DNA of 30,057 bases. It comes from Nitrososphaerota archaeon (GTDB lineage Archaea > Thermoproteota > Nitrososphaeria > Nitrososphaerales > Nitrososphaeraceae). Position numbers and translations under genes: made by a program. Each line of letters begins with the position of its first letter. The first letter of the stretch is position 1. The DNA is taken from assembly GCA_005877345.1 (NCBI GenBank), contig VBPR01000030.1:1-30057 (forward strand), in the 5' to 3' direction. Below the pieces are notes generated by a model, which made no database searches, was not told the origin of the DNA, and saw nothing but the letters and a program-made list of their open reading frames with translations. Below, in pieces: positions 15,785-23,380 of the stretch.

Positions 15785-15833
15785 TTGGGGCCAGTGGTTT
15801 TGTGAACCAAATTTGACATGATTTTTAGACCCA
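15785..15833 (+). repeat. interspersed intergenic repeat R1, copy 4
   Basis: Reads ggggccagtggttttgtgaa, then ccaaatttgacatgatttttagaccca. The core matches copies at 3002 and 8449. Just upstream (15756-15788) lies a block also shared with 13231-13263. Confidence 0.75.
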
Positions 15834-15950
15834 CTAATTAGTTTAGGTCAATATTTTCAAGAATGCTTTGACCACTTGCCGAATTCCCTGACGTTTCATC
15901 AGGTCGATACAATTTCTTTTAGATGCTTTGCTTATAGATTGAAGGAGATA

Positions 15951-15960
15951 AGATATATAA
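15951..15960 (+). promoter_or_regulatory. TATA-like box of the dioxygenase gene
   Basis: The sequence agatatataa lies 30-39 nt before the ATG at 15990 (21-30 nt before a TTG at 15981). It favours these starts over the upstream in-frame ATG at 15876. Confidence 0.45.
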
Positions 15961-15989
15961 CAAATAAGCTGTTAAATCCATTGCAAAAT

Positions 15990-16826
15990 ATGAGTTTGTT
16001 CAAAGGTTTTGTATTATCTTTGATTATTTCCTTGGTAGTCCTATCTCATTATGCTTCAAACAACCCCTTATCAACATTCGCTCAAAATACAAACTTACCA
16101 AATCAACCTCCAGCTGAACCACCGGATTTTCAAGGGCTTGCTGTATCCCAGAAAGCTGCGTCAACCAATAGTACCTGCATGTTGTCATCCGCTTCCACTT
16201 CGAAATTACATGGCACTCCACAGCAGACAGAAGGGCCATACTTTGTCGATGGTATGCCTAATCGTTCGGACATTAGATCAGACACCTCAAACCGTGCAGT
16301 TGAAAAGGGAGCCAATCTTAGTCTAACAATTCATGTATATGGAATAAACAATGAGGGATGTGTTCCGCTCAAAGGAGCTAAGGTAGATATTTGGCATGCA
16401 AACTCTCAGGGAGTTTATTCGGCAGTAAACGAGATGGGAACAAGTAAAAATAATTTTCTTCGAGGTTATCAACTAACAGACAATAATGGAACTGTTAAAT
16501 TTACGACGATCTATCCTGGTTGGTATCAAGGAAGAGCCATTCACATACATGACAAAGTTCGCACGTTTAATGGGTCAGAAAATAACCTAGAATGGACATC
16601 TCAAATCTATTTTAACGATTCGATGAATGACCAAATACATAAGTTAACACCTTATAGGAGTCATGGCCCTCCACAAACACCTGACGACCAAGATATGATT
16701 TTTACTGGGCCTTCAACGGATGGTTTAGTTAAATCTAATAGTGGCAAACTATTGTTGATGAACGTTACCAGGCATGATAATAATTCGTATGAAGGGATAT
16801 TAAATATTGTATTGAATGCGAAGTAA
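15990..16826 (+). CDS. secreted intradiol ring-cleavage dioxygenase-like protein
   Basis: From ATG 15990 the protein has 278 residues with a signal peptide (MSLFKGFVLSLIISLVVLSH, cleavage near TFAQN). The dioxygenase core starts at TPQQTEGPYFVDG (about 76-88) and keeps all four non-haem Fe(III) ligands of the family: Y143 in SQGVYS, Y179 in PGWYQGR, and H185 and H187 in AIHIHDK. Intradiol enzymes cleave catechol or protocatechuate between the hydroxyls; secreted relatives of this type are known from bacteria and fungi, where substrates are often unknown aromatics. Its presence in an autotrophic archaeon is unusual. It lies in the proposed island, with broken bacterial-type genes upstream, so transfer is likely. 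An upstream start at 15876 would precede the signal peptide and is rejected. Confidence 0.88.
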   Translation: MSLFKGFVLSLIISLVVLSHYASNNPLSTFAQNTNLPNQPPAEPPDFQGLAVSQKAASTNSTCMLSSASTSKLHGTPQQTEGPYFVDGMPNRSDIRSDTSNRAVEKGANLSLTIHVYGINNEGCVPLKGAKVDIWHANSQGVYSAVNEMGTSKNNFLRGYQLTDNNGTVKFTTIYPGWYQGRAIHIHDKVRTFNGSENNLEWTSQIYFNDSMNDQIHKLTPYRSHGPPQTPDDQDMIFTGPSTDGLVKSNSGKLLLMNVTRHDNNSYEGILNIVLNAK

Positions 16827-17049
16827 GTTTATTAATTTTCAGTTGTAGGGGTCAGAATGATTAAGAAAATTTTCTGTATTCTTAAATTCTTTAACGGTAA
16901 AATTGGAGGCAATTGGATAAGCACTGTTCCTAACTGCCTTGCTGTTACGAAGAGAAGATACCTTGTCTAGAAACTCTTCCAGATGTTATTGCTCCGTTAT
17001 CAACGCCTACCTGTTTATCATAAGTTACTTTTTGAGTGACCTTAACTGA
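16827..17049. other. gap after the dioxygenase gene
   Basis: I see no gene, RNA or clear repeat in these 223 nt. Confidence 0.4.
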
Positions 17050-17529
17050 AAATTAAAAATATCTGGAGTCGCTTTTGTCATATCATGTCATGTCAATGAA
17101 TGCTCTTTTGTCATAATTAACAATGAGGAAATACTTTTACGAGTAACTCAAATTAATGATATTCTTACTAAGAACGCCCCCAAAAGTAGAGAAAGAAATG
17201 GGTCAACTAGAACCTATGGGGAATTAATCGAAACTGTATTTGATATCGATATAACAAGAATTGAAAGAACTCCAGACGAGAATGAAATCTCCTTTAAATG
17301 ATGCGATTACTCTGTACAATCTATTGATAATCTAATAAAACAAGGAGTGAAAGATATCCTGAAAGTGATGATTGAGCAATCCTTACAGAGAAACAATCAA
17401 GAGAAATCAACGGGAAAAAACGAGATACCAGATTTTATAAAATCAGTAGAGGAAGAGAAACAATCACAAGAATTAGATGAACAATATGCAAGATTATTAG
17501 TAAATGAAGCTAATGTGTACTTGGGATAG
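17050..17529 (+). pseudogene. possible gene with internal stop, unknown
   Basis: One frame is open from 17050 to 17298 (with TRTYGELIETVFDIDITRIE near its end), is interrupted by a single TGA at 17299-17301, and continues in the same frame to TAG at 17529 with a strongly charged, helical composition (GVKDILKVMIEQS and SVEEEKQSQELDEQYARLL). The second part alone has a GTG start at 17347 and would encode 60 residues. The upstream part has no start codon in a good place. It may be a decayed gene, or only the 60-residue part may be real. No family is recognised. Confidence 0.35.
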
Positions 17530-17560
17530 TAATTTACATTGTAGATTCAATCATAAGCAT

Positions 17561-17620
17561 GGGGAGTGGGATTCGAACCTTGCATGTATACGGTTCTGTT
17601 ACAAGGTATTTAGCTTTTAT
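17561..17620 (+). repeat. interspersed repeat R2, copy 2, with tRNA-end-like head
   Basis: Begins ggggagtgggattcgaacc, which on the minus strand looks like a T-loop plus acceptor 3' half of a tRNA, then continues with tgcatgta, ggttctgttaca and tatttag blocks shared with 8621-8680. No cloverleaf can be completed. Confidence 0.6.
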
Positions 17621-17697
17621 GTTCTGATTATTATTAATGCCACTCTAAGTAGAATAGCTTTATTTTCATTTTATTGAGTAGCTCTTGAATGGGTGAA

Positions 17698-17832
17698 TTA
17701 AGCTTCTATAGCATTTGGATAGTATATTTTAGAAATTAGTCTATGATAGCACTCATCGCATACAAACATATCTAGAATTTGGTTTAGAGAATGTATATGC
17801 TTTTTGCAATATTCACATTTCATACTGTCCAT
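17698..17832 (-). CDS. 44-residue zinc-ribbon protein
   Basis: A short frame from the ATG at 17832 encodes a protein with two CxxC knuckles, KCEYCKK (residues 5-11) and VCDECYH (29-35), spaced as in a minimal zinc ribbon. A TATA-like stretch (tttaaattata on the minus strand) lies about 20-30 nt upstream of the ATG, consistent with a leaderless transcript. No other domain is present. Role unknown; it could be a DNA- or RNA-binding or protein-interaction module. It belongs to the same loose class as the tiny zinc proteins at 1256 and 24679. Confidence 0.6.
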   Translation of the reverse strand: MDSMKCEYCKKHIHSLNQILDMFVCDECYHRLISKIYYPNAIEA

Positions 17833-18025
17833 TGTATAATTATGAACTTTATAATTTAAATAGATTTTATAATTAAGTCCGCAATATTTACGACATCTTA
17901 TAATAAATCCGATACAAGACTAGTAACTCTATTCATAAGAAATCATCAGCTCATGCTGTTCAAAACGCCAAAGCCATTTCTACAGGTTCGGATGAACCAT
18001 TATAACGGTCAATAAAATCAGAGTT

Positions 18026-18181
18026 TCACTCATCTTCAAAGAAAGGTCTAAAAGCCACATCAAACCCTGGAGAATTGTTTGCAAACTGCTTTATTGTTAC
18101 CATCTTACATATTTTGTCTTGAAACTCTGAATGTTCGATGATCTTTATTTTGCAGATAGGACAAACGATTCTAGGATTCAA
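18026..18181 (-). CDS. possible 51-residue Cys-pair protein
   Basis: From a TTG at 18181 the frame reads VCPICKIKIIEHSEF and DKICKM, which resembles a zinc-finger half, and ends with FRPFFEDE. It overlaps by 51 nt, on the opposite strand, a 50-residue frame from ATG 18131 to TAA 18283 (YIYSEEDIRILIEQNLIL). Only one is likely to be real; the CxxC motif slightly favours this one. Confidence 0.3.
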   Translation of the reverse strand: MNPRIVCPICKIKIIEHSEFQDKICKMVTIKQFANNSPGFDVAFRPFFEDE

Positions 18182-18283
18182 GATGATGTTTATATCTATT
18201 CAGAGGAGGATATAAGGATATTAATAGAACAAAATCTGATATTACTCCTTAAAACTTTCAATTTAATTATAAAAAGGATATAA
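18131..18283 (+). CDS. possible 50-residue protein, competing with the opposite strand
   Basis: The ATG-started frame contains DVYIYSEEDIRILIEQNLIL and a hydrophobic, basic C-terminus. It looks like coding composition but has no recognised family, and it conflicts with the minus-strand Cys-pair reading at 18026-18181. Confidence 0.2.
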   Translation: MFDDLYFADRTNDSRIQDDVYIYSEEDIRILIEQNLILLLKTFNLIIKRI

Positions 18284-18325
18284 TTTAGGATAGTTCTTAC
18301 TTTTAAAAACATATCAAGAACGAAC

Positions 18326-18610
18326 TTATTCCGGAATTATTATTGAATCTACTGCAAAGTTCATTCTGAAAGGTCCAGTACTAGAATCTTTTAAAGACTG
18401 GGAATCAAAAATCAAGAATTCATTCGCCAACAGGCACGTTGTAGAACATGGTAAATTTGATGACACGTTGTTCTTCGAAGAAAATTCGATGAAGTCTAAA
18501 AACCTTCTAATTCTTCTCTCATAATACTTCCTTGTAATCTCGGACCTTACTGAATATTTGAATAGACAATACGGACTAGTAACGTCAGCTATATCTTGGC
18601 TTGGTGACAC
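18326..18610 (-). pseudogene. N-terminal remnant of a tyrosine-recombinase integrase
   Basis: The first 45 residues (SPYCLFKYSVRSEITRKYYE, then RRIRRFLDFIEF) match the SAM-like N-terminal domain of the XerC/D-type integrases that are abundant in thaumarchaeal genomes. After residue 45 the sequence no longer fits that family, and the catalytic domain (R-K-HxxR-Y) is absent on any frame down to 17.9 kb, so the gene is truncated. The intact family has about 300-400 residues. Its start lies only 67 nt from the 3' end of tRNA-Pro and it reads away from the tRNA, the normal layout for an element integrated in a tRNA gene. Recognition of the N-terminal domain is by memory of the family. Confidence 0.6.
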
Positions 18611-18677
18611 TTGGCTTTACAATTTTTTTCTCTTGTATACTATACAAGTGGGACTATTTAACGTGTAAATATTGCAG

Positions 18678-18751
18678 TGGGGCTGGTCGGATTCGAACCG
18701 ACGACCTCCAGCGCCCGAGGCTGGCATCATACCAAGCTAGACGACAACCCC
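18678..18751 (-). tRNA. tRNA-Pro(CGG)
   Basis: A full cloverleaf can be drawn: acceptor GGGGTTG with CAGCCCC, anticodon stem CCAGC/GCTGG enclosing the loop CTCGGGC with anticodon CGG, and T-arm GTCGG-TTCGAAT-CCGAC. The length is 74 nt, the discriminator is A, and CCA is not encoded, as is usual in archaea. There is no intron. A TATA-like AT-rich stretch lies upstream at 18775-18790. An integrase remnant abuts its 3' end. Confidence 0.96.
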
Positions 18752-18835
18752 TCTAGTTAATTTCAAATTTCCCTTAATATAATATAAGATGCAGATTCTG
18801 ATTGGCTTAACAAGCTTTTACGAGGTAATAATCTA

Positions 18836-20134
18836 CTATTCAAATTGATCCATAAATGGAAAATTTATTCTTCTAGAAGTGAGATTTACTATATTTCTAT
18901 GAACCAACTTTCTTACCATATCTGCTGCAACTGGTAATGCTCCAGTAGCACCCGGGGAATTATAATTCAATATGTGTAATGAAGACTCATTTTCTACAAG
19001 TAAACTCTCAGATACAAAGTTTCCGTTCTTATCAATTAGCAATGATCTAATGCCAGCTCTACCTCTTTGTTTAAAATCAGAGGGATTTAAAGAGGGCAAA
19101 AATCTCCTTACTCTATTTATCATATTTGTTTTAGATAGAGAACTTGAGAATTCATTTGATACCAAGCGTAGGAACTGTCTATTTAAAAACAATTTTAACA
19201 TTCCTACTTTAGATGATTCAAAAATTTTGGGAACAGCGTTTTTCAGATTATCATATAAATTATATGAATATGGACCAAATACTGGAACCGCGTTTGGTCC
19301 TACTTCGCATCTTCCATCATTTCTAATAATCCAATGTGGATCCAAAAAAGGGTATTCTGTGTATCGTGGCACTGAATAAATACTTCTTTTAGTAAGATTA
19401 TTATATTTTTCAGGCGCTATCCAATATTCTCCTCTAAAATGAAGATCAGTATATTCTTTTGCAATACCAACACTATGAGCAATATCAAGTGAATTGCCCC
19501 CTGCTGCATTTATTATATAATCAGTAGTTATATCTTTAACAGTCCCAATGACTGTCAATTTCCTATTTGCAGCTGTTTTTGTGTTGGGGTAAATCGCTCT
19601 GAATTTATTTTCAAACGAGGTCTTACAGCCAAACATCATTGCGTCTTCCATAAGTTTTTCATTTATGAGGCCATAATCAGTTGAAGCATCTCGGAAACAT
19701 ACAATCCCAGATTCACATTTTAGATTGGGCTCGATTCGTAACATTTCATCTTTACTTAAAAATTTTACATCCTCATCTTTCAATCCATTTTTGCAAGCCC
19801 ATTGAACATGTTTATGCAAAACGTCTATTTCACTGTCATTTATTGCAATCTCAGTTACTCCATCTTCTTTAAATGGTAATTCGTGTAAAGAGCAATATCG
19901 TTTTATCATGTCAAATCCCTTTAATGCATAGACTGCAGTGGATGACTTTTTATCTGGATTATAGTAAAATGGGGCATGAACTTTTCCAGTATTCCTGCTA
20001 CTGGTATGCAGTCCAACCTTTTTTTCTTGTTCAATGACGATAATTGATGAATCTGTCACGATGGAAAGAAAATAAGCAATAGCACAACCTAATATCCCTC
20101 CACCAATAACTGTAACATCATAGCTGTCTTGCAA
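18836..20134 (-). CDS. lhgO: FAD-dependent L-2-hydroxyglutarate oxidase-like protein
   Basis: The 432-residue protein has the N-terminal FAD-binding VTVIGGGILGCAIAY (about 7-21) and belongs to the DAO superfamily. The LhgO-type block SRNTGKVHAPFYYNPDKKSS (about 46-65) and HFRGEYW (about 229-235) are characteristic. LhgO converts L-2-hydroxyglutarate to 2-oxoglutarate, feeding electrons to the respiratory chain in bacteria; in archaea it may remove this side product of central metabolism. The start is the ATG at 20134. It heads a run of four minus-strand genes' 3' side (Nudix, 105-residue protein and Bax1 upstream), with 80-130-nt gaps, so cotranscription is uncertain. Substrate is inferred from family. 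Confidence 0.85.
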   Translation of the reverse strand: MQDSYDVTVIGGGILGCAIAYFLSIVTDSSIIVIEQEKKVGLHTSSRNTGKVHAPFYYNPDKKSSTAVYALKGFDMIKRYCSLHELPFKEDGVTEIAINDSEIDVLHKHVQWACKNGLKDEDVKFLSKDEMLRIEPNLKCESGIVCFRDASTDYGLINEKLMEDAMMFGCKTSFENKFRAIYPNTKTAANRKLTVIGTVKDITTDYIINAAGGNSLDIAHSVGIAKEYTDLHFRGEYWIAPEKYNNLTKRSIYSVPRYTEYPFLDPHWIIRNDGRCEVGPNAVPVFGPYSYNLYDNLKNAVPKIFESSKVGMLKLFLNRQFLRLVSNEFSSSLSKTNMINRVRRFLPSLNPSDFKQRGRAGIRSLLIDKNGNFVSESLLVENESSLHILNYNSPGATGALPVAADMVRKLVHRNIVNLTSRRINFPFMDQFE

Positions 20135-20218
20135 TTTATTACCAACTACTATTTTCGATCAAAATACTGATGCAACTATTATCTACGTTATTATACTTAG
20201 TATTACTCAATTAGAATA

Positions 20219-20782
20219 TCATTTCATTTTTTTATTTTTATAATTTAGATGATAATCAAACGATTTGTAAAAAGCAACAATCGAAGATGCATTTAATATT
20301 TTTCCATCAAATAGTAACTGTTTAATTTCATCAATTGTTAGAATCGTAGGCTCTATTATCTCCATCATCCCTAATTCTTGCTTCCTTTCGTTAACTAGAT
20401 CATAACCGACAAATAAATTGCCTGTCTGTTCAAACATAGTATAATCTAATGTATATGAACCCAAGCTGATAATATTATTTGCCTTGTAGCCAGTTTCTTC
20501 TTTCAATTCTCTGCTCGCAGCTTCAAATGCCGTTTCACCTGCATCGATATATCCAGAAGGAGCTTCAATTTGATATGAATTAACCAAGTGTCTGTAGCTT
20601 TTAATCACTAGAATTTCGTTATCTGACACAAAGGGCACTATAGTGGAATAATCTTTTCTTTTCGCTCTAGTATAGATCTTTTTTTTGCTATTAATGTCCA
20701 GTATGTCCTCATATAGTTCGATATACTTATTCGAGTATATTTTCCGTGATGATTCAAACCTCCAACCCGACGGTAGATTCAT
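20219..20782 (-). CDS. Nudix hydrolase, ADP-ribose-pyrophosphatase type
   Basis: The 187-residue cytoplasmic enzyme has a complete Nudix box at about residues 77-99 (G-x5-E-x7-REL-x-EE-x-GY, seen as GYIDAGETAFEAASRELKEE and TGY). The N-terminal YSTIVPF and ILVIKSYRHLVNSYQIEAPS segments are as in ADP-ribose pyrophosphatases of the NudF type, which hydrolyse ADP-ribose to AMP and ribose 5-phosphate. Length fits. A lysine-rich C-terminus (NYKNKKMK) is short and probably disordered. Confidence 0.9.
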   Translation of the reverse strand: MNLPSGWRFESSRKIYSNKYIELYEDILDINSKKKIYTRAKRKDYSTIVPFVSDNEILVIKSYRHLVNSYQIEAPSGYIDAGETAFEAASRELKEETGYKANNIISLGSYTLDYTMFEQTGNLFVGYDLVNERKQELGMMEIIEPTILTIDEIKQLLFDGKILNASSIVAFYKSFDYHLNYKNKKMK

Positions 20783-20912
20783 GATTTTAATCCCATTATT
20801 ACAGTTATTTGCTTTTTTGTAAACTATACTAAATTGTGTCTGGAAAAGGTCCTCGTATTTTTAGTAATTGCTCCTTAAATCGAATTAAACAATGTCGGTC
20901 CCAACTCAAATA

Positions 20913-21230
20913 TTACACTCCTGCAAGCTTCACTTTCCCGTATAGGCAGGCATTTTGCAAATCTTTAATCTCATGAGGCTTGTGTTTCCTGATTTCAACT
21001 ATGTATCCACTTGTGGAATGATAAAAAATGACCATGTCCGTTGGATAATGGGATAGCATTGCGTGATTTTCAGGATCTGATGACATGTGTCTTAAATGAA
21101 TCCGTTCCCATGAAAATAACTTATCAATGTCTCCATTAAAGTGAAAATTACTGCCACATGGACAAGTTGAGTCCCTCCAATTTCCCTCGATATTTTTAAG
21201 CCAAATGTTTCCCTTATCAGTAGTTCCCAA
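20913..21230 (-). CDS. 105-residue protein with CPCGS motif, unknown
   Basis: The protein starts MGTTDKGNIWLKNIEGNWRD, followed by TCPCGSNFHF, a cysteine pair that might bind metal, and then a compact alpha/beta region (MVIFYHSTSGYIVEIRKHKP). It lacks a signal peptide or membrane segment. No known family is recognised. The composition is typical of a real gene, and the location between Nudix and Bax1 genes on the same strand suggests a conserved local cluster, but that is not established. Confidence 0.65.
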   Translation of the reverse strand: MGTTDKGNIWLKNIEGNWRDSTCPCGSNFHFNGDIDKLFSWERIHLRHMSSDPENHAMLSHYPTDMVIFYHSTSGYIVEIRKHKPHEIKDLQNACLYGKVKLAGV

Positions 21231-21328
21231 TATCTAAAGTTGTTATATCTTCAACATATATACCATTTCTCTAATTATATGAAATTGCGATAACATATCG
21301 CTGGCGTCGCTTAGTTCAAGTCAATCGA

Positions 21329-23185
21329 TCAGTCTTTAGTCAACTGTCGTTGAATTATAGCATTATTGGAATCAATACCATTCCAGACAATCTCAAAGCC
21401 CATTTTTGGAATAAGCAACGTAATACATTCTTCAGGAATATTGTTTTCACCTAGGAACCTAATTGCATCCCCTAACTTCTTAATCTTATCAAGTTCTGGT
21501 AACAATTCGTTAATTTTATCATTAGATATGATATAATTATCAACTAGCAGGAATTCCTTTAGTCTATTTGCTCTCACATTAGTTGAATTATCATTGATTA
21601 ATTGAAGATTTCTAATAATCTTGGAGACCGACTCAACCGGAATGTTATGCTTATCTGATATTTCTTTAAGAAAAATAACTTTATTTTCATTTTCTCGAAT
21701 TTTAGTTTCTAGTTCTTCGGTAATCATATCATGTGAATTGATTGAAATATCATTAATGAACTTAGAATCAATATCCTTAAGATATTTAATAATTGGACCA
21801 AATGGAATTTGATCTTTCTTATAAAAAATTAAATGTTTTCTAGCTATAAGTTTAGAAAAAATCGAATCTACCATTATCTTATCTCCATTTTCAGAAATAT
21901 AATTATCCATATTTGCAGCGATTAGCAAGTCAGTACCTGGCGAACTCCGGGAATTCACAGTCAACAAGTCTTTTATTTTTTCTAATTTTCTTTTTAGGTA
22001 TTCATTTGTCCAGAAACCTACTATCTCTAAATAGACTTTAATTCCGTATTTTTCAAACGCAAAGTCAGCTATGAAGGCTTTACCATCGGAAAGTATCAGC
22101 GGGTCCGGCTCCCGTGTAAGTTTCCATCCTGTAGAGAACTTGAGAAATTTATCCATAAATATTTTTTCAACATTGCTATCAAAGTTATCTTCACTATATT
22201 TGTTAAATGATACGTTAGTTTCTGAGTTTAGCTCTGACTCGAGATGAATACTTGATGCGTCAAATAGTGGTAGATCCTTATCTTTGTTTGAGAGCTGAAA
22301 TCTATAGCTTTTTTTGACACCGGAAATTGATTTTCTTAATATTACTGCATCAATGGACCAGATTTCAGTAAATATTATTAACGGAATTAATTTGGCCATT
22401 GCCAGACCGTACCTGTCTGTCATTCTTAGTATGCTAAGCGGACCGTCAACAGTACATATAACTCTGTTGTTCTTTTTGCCATTCAATACCATATCTTCAT
22501 TTTTTGTTTGATTAATTGATTCTGAATCCGAATTGGATTCATGATAAAGAAAATACATCAATCCAAGTTGCTTTATTTTACGTAGTATTTTCTTCCAGTT
22601 GAAACCCCCATAAACACTGAATTCTAGTTTGACACAATTTAGTAGTAGAGCTTGAAGAATAGAAATATTGTACCACACAGCTAGTTGTAATGGAGACAAT
22701 GTATCAAAATTTTTCAAGTACTTGTTTTTGTCAAGATCATTCCACATTGCAAGTTCCAGTTCATCAATAGTCAAGTTGTTTTCTAAAGCAATTTTCTGAA
22801 GTATTCGCTTTCTTTCATTTTCCGTTACTGGATAACCAATTCTAGAAGATTCTTCAAATATTTTCCTTCTAAGATATGTGGCATTAATCGTATTGTTGTT
22901 CCTACTGTCAGAAAATGTCTTACTTGGCGACTCATATACACACCTTTGTTCTAATAGCTGACAGATACCTCTGACAAGTTTATAATCTGTATATTTGGCT
23001 TCTATTCTTGAGAGATTCTCATCTACGTTTGCCTTGGTTAGTTTCTTCTTAGCCATTTCTTCAAACATTTTAATTACTTTTGATGGTAAGGAAAGTTCAT
23101 TATTTTTCTCATAGTCATAGAATATGGGTCTTATCTGATTCATTTTACCTGATACACGTACTCTTAATAATTCAGTTGGCAACAT
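21329..23185 (-). CDS. bax1: Bax1 nuclease (DUF790), XPB-associated
   Basis: The 618-residue protein matches DUF790/Bax1 from its start (MLPTELLRVRV) onward. The nuclease core is a PD-(D/E)xK-type site: D374 in FIADFAF and E387 in VYLEIVGFWTNEYLKRK. Bax1 is the partner endonuclease of the archaeal XPB helicase and cuts DNA at bubble or 3'-flap junctions in nucleotide excision repair. The intervening region (about 215-345) is poorly conserved and rich in Ser/Asn/Asp. In many archaea bax1 lies next to xpb; no helicase gene is seen in this window. It is divergent from radA across 195 nt, an arrangement that suggests joint control of repair genes. Confidence 0.85.
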   Translation of the reverse strand: MLPTELLRVRVSGKMNQIRPIFYDYEKNNELSLPSKVIKMFEEMAKKKLTKANVDENLSRIEAKYTDYKLVRGICQLLEQRCVYESPSKTFSDSRNNNTINATYLRRKIFEESSRIGYPVTENERKRILQKIALENNLTIDELELAMWNDLDKNKYLKNFDTLSPLQLAVWYNISILQALLLNCVKLEFSVYGGFNWKKILRKIKQLGLMYFLYHESNSDSESINQTKNEDMVLNGKKNNRVICTVDGPLSILRMTDRYGLAMAKLIPLIIFTEIWSIDAVILRKSISGVKKSYRFQLSNKDKDLPLFDASSIHLESELNSETNVSFNKYSEDNFDSNVEKIFMDKFLKFSTGWKLTREPDPLILSDGKAFIADFAFEKYGIKVYLEIVGFWTNEYLKRKLEKIKDLLTVNSRSSPGTDLLIAANMDNYISENGDKIMVDSIFSKLIARKHLIFYKKDQIPFGPIIKYLKDIDSKFINDISINSHDMITEELETKIRENENKVIFLKEISDKHNIPVESVSKIIRNLQLINDNSTNVRANRLKEFLLVDNYIISNDKINELLPELDKIKKLGDAIRFLGENNIPEECITLLIPKMGFEIVWNGIDSNNAIIQRQLTKD

Positions 23186-23380
23186 TTACGATTATTACCT
23201 CATATAGTTGTAATATGCAGATCTAAGTTACATCCATCTAATTAATTTTTTATTCTATCGAATGCTTGAAGTTCAATTAATAATATTACAGTGACTCAAA
23301 TCGAAACTGCAGTCTCTGATATTATCTGCAACCACCCACCCTCCTATCAGTGTCTCAAGCCTTAAATGTAATAGATCTAC

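Noticed and set aside
17561..17620. Possible complete tRNA gene on the minus strand
   Set aside because: Only the T-loop and 3' acceptor-like part is present; no anticodon stem or 5' acceptor half can be paired.
18972..19379. Plus-strand open frame of 135 codons
   Set aside because: It is antisense to the LhgO-like gene and has no family pattern.
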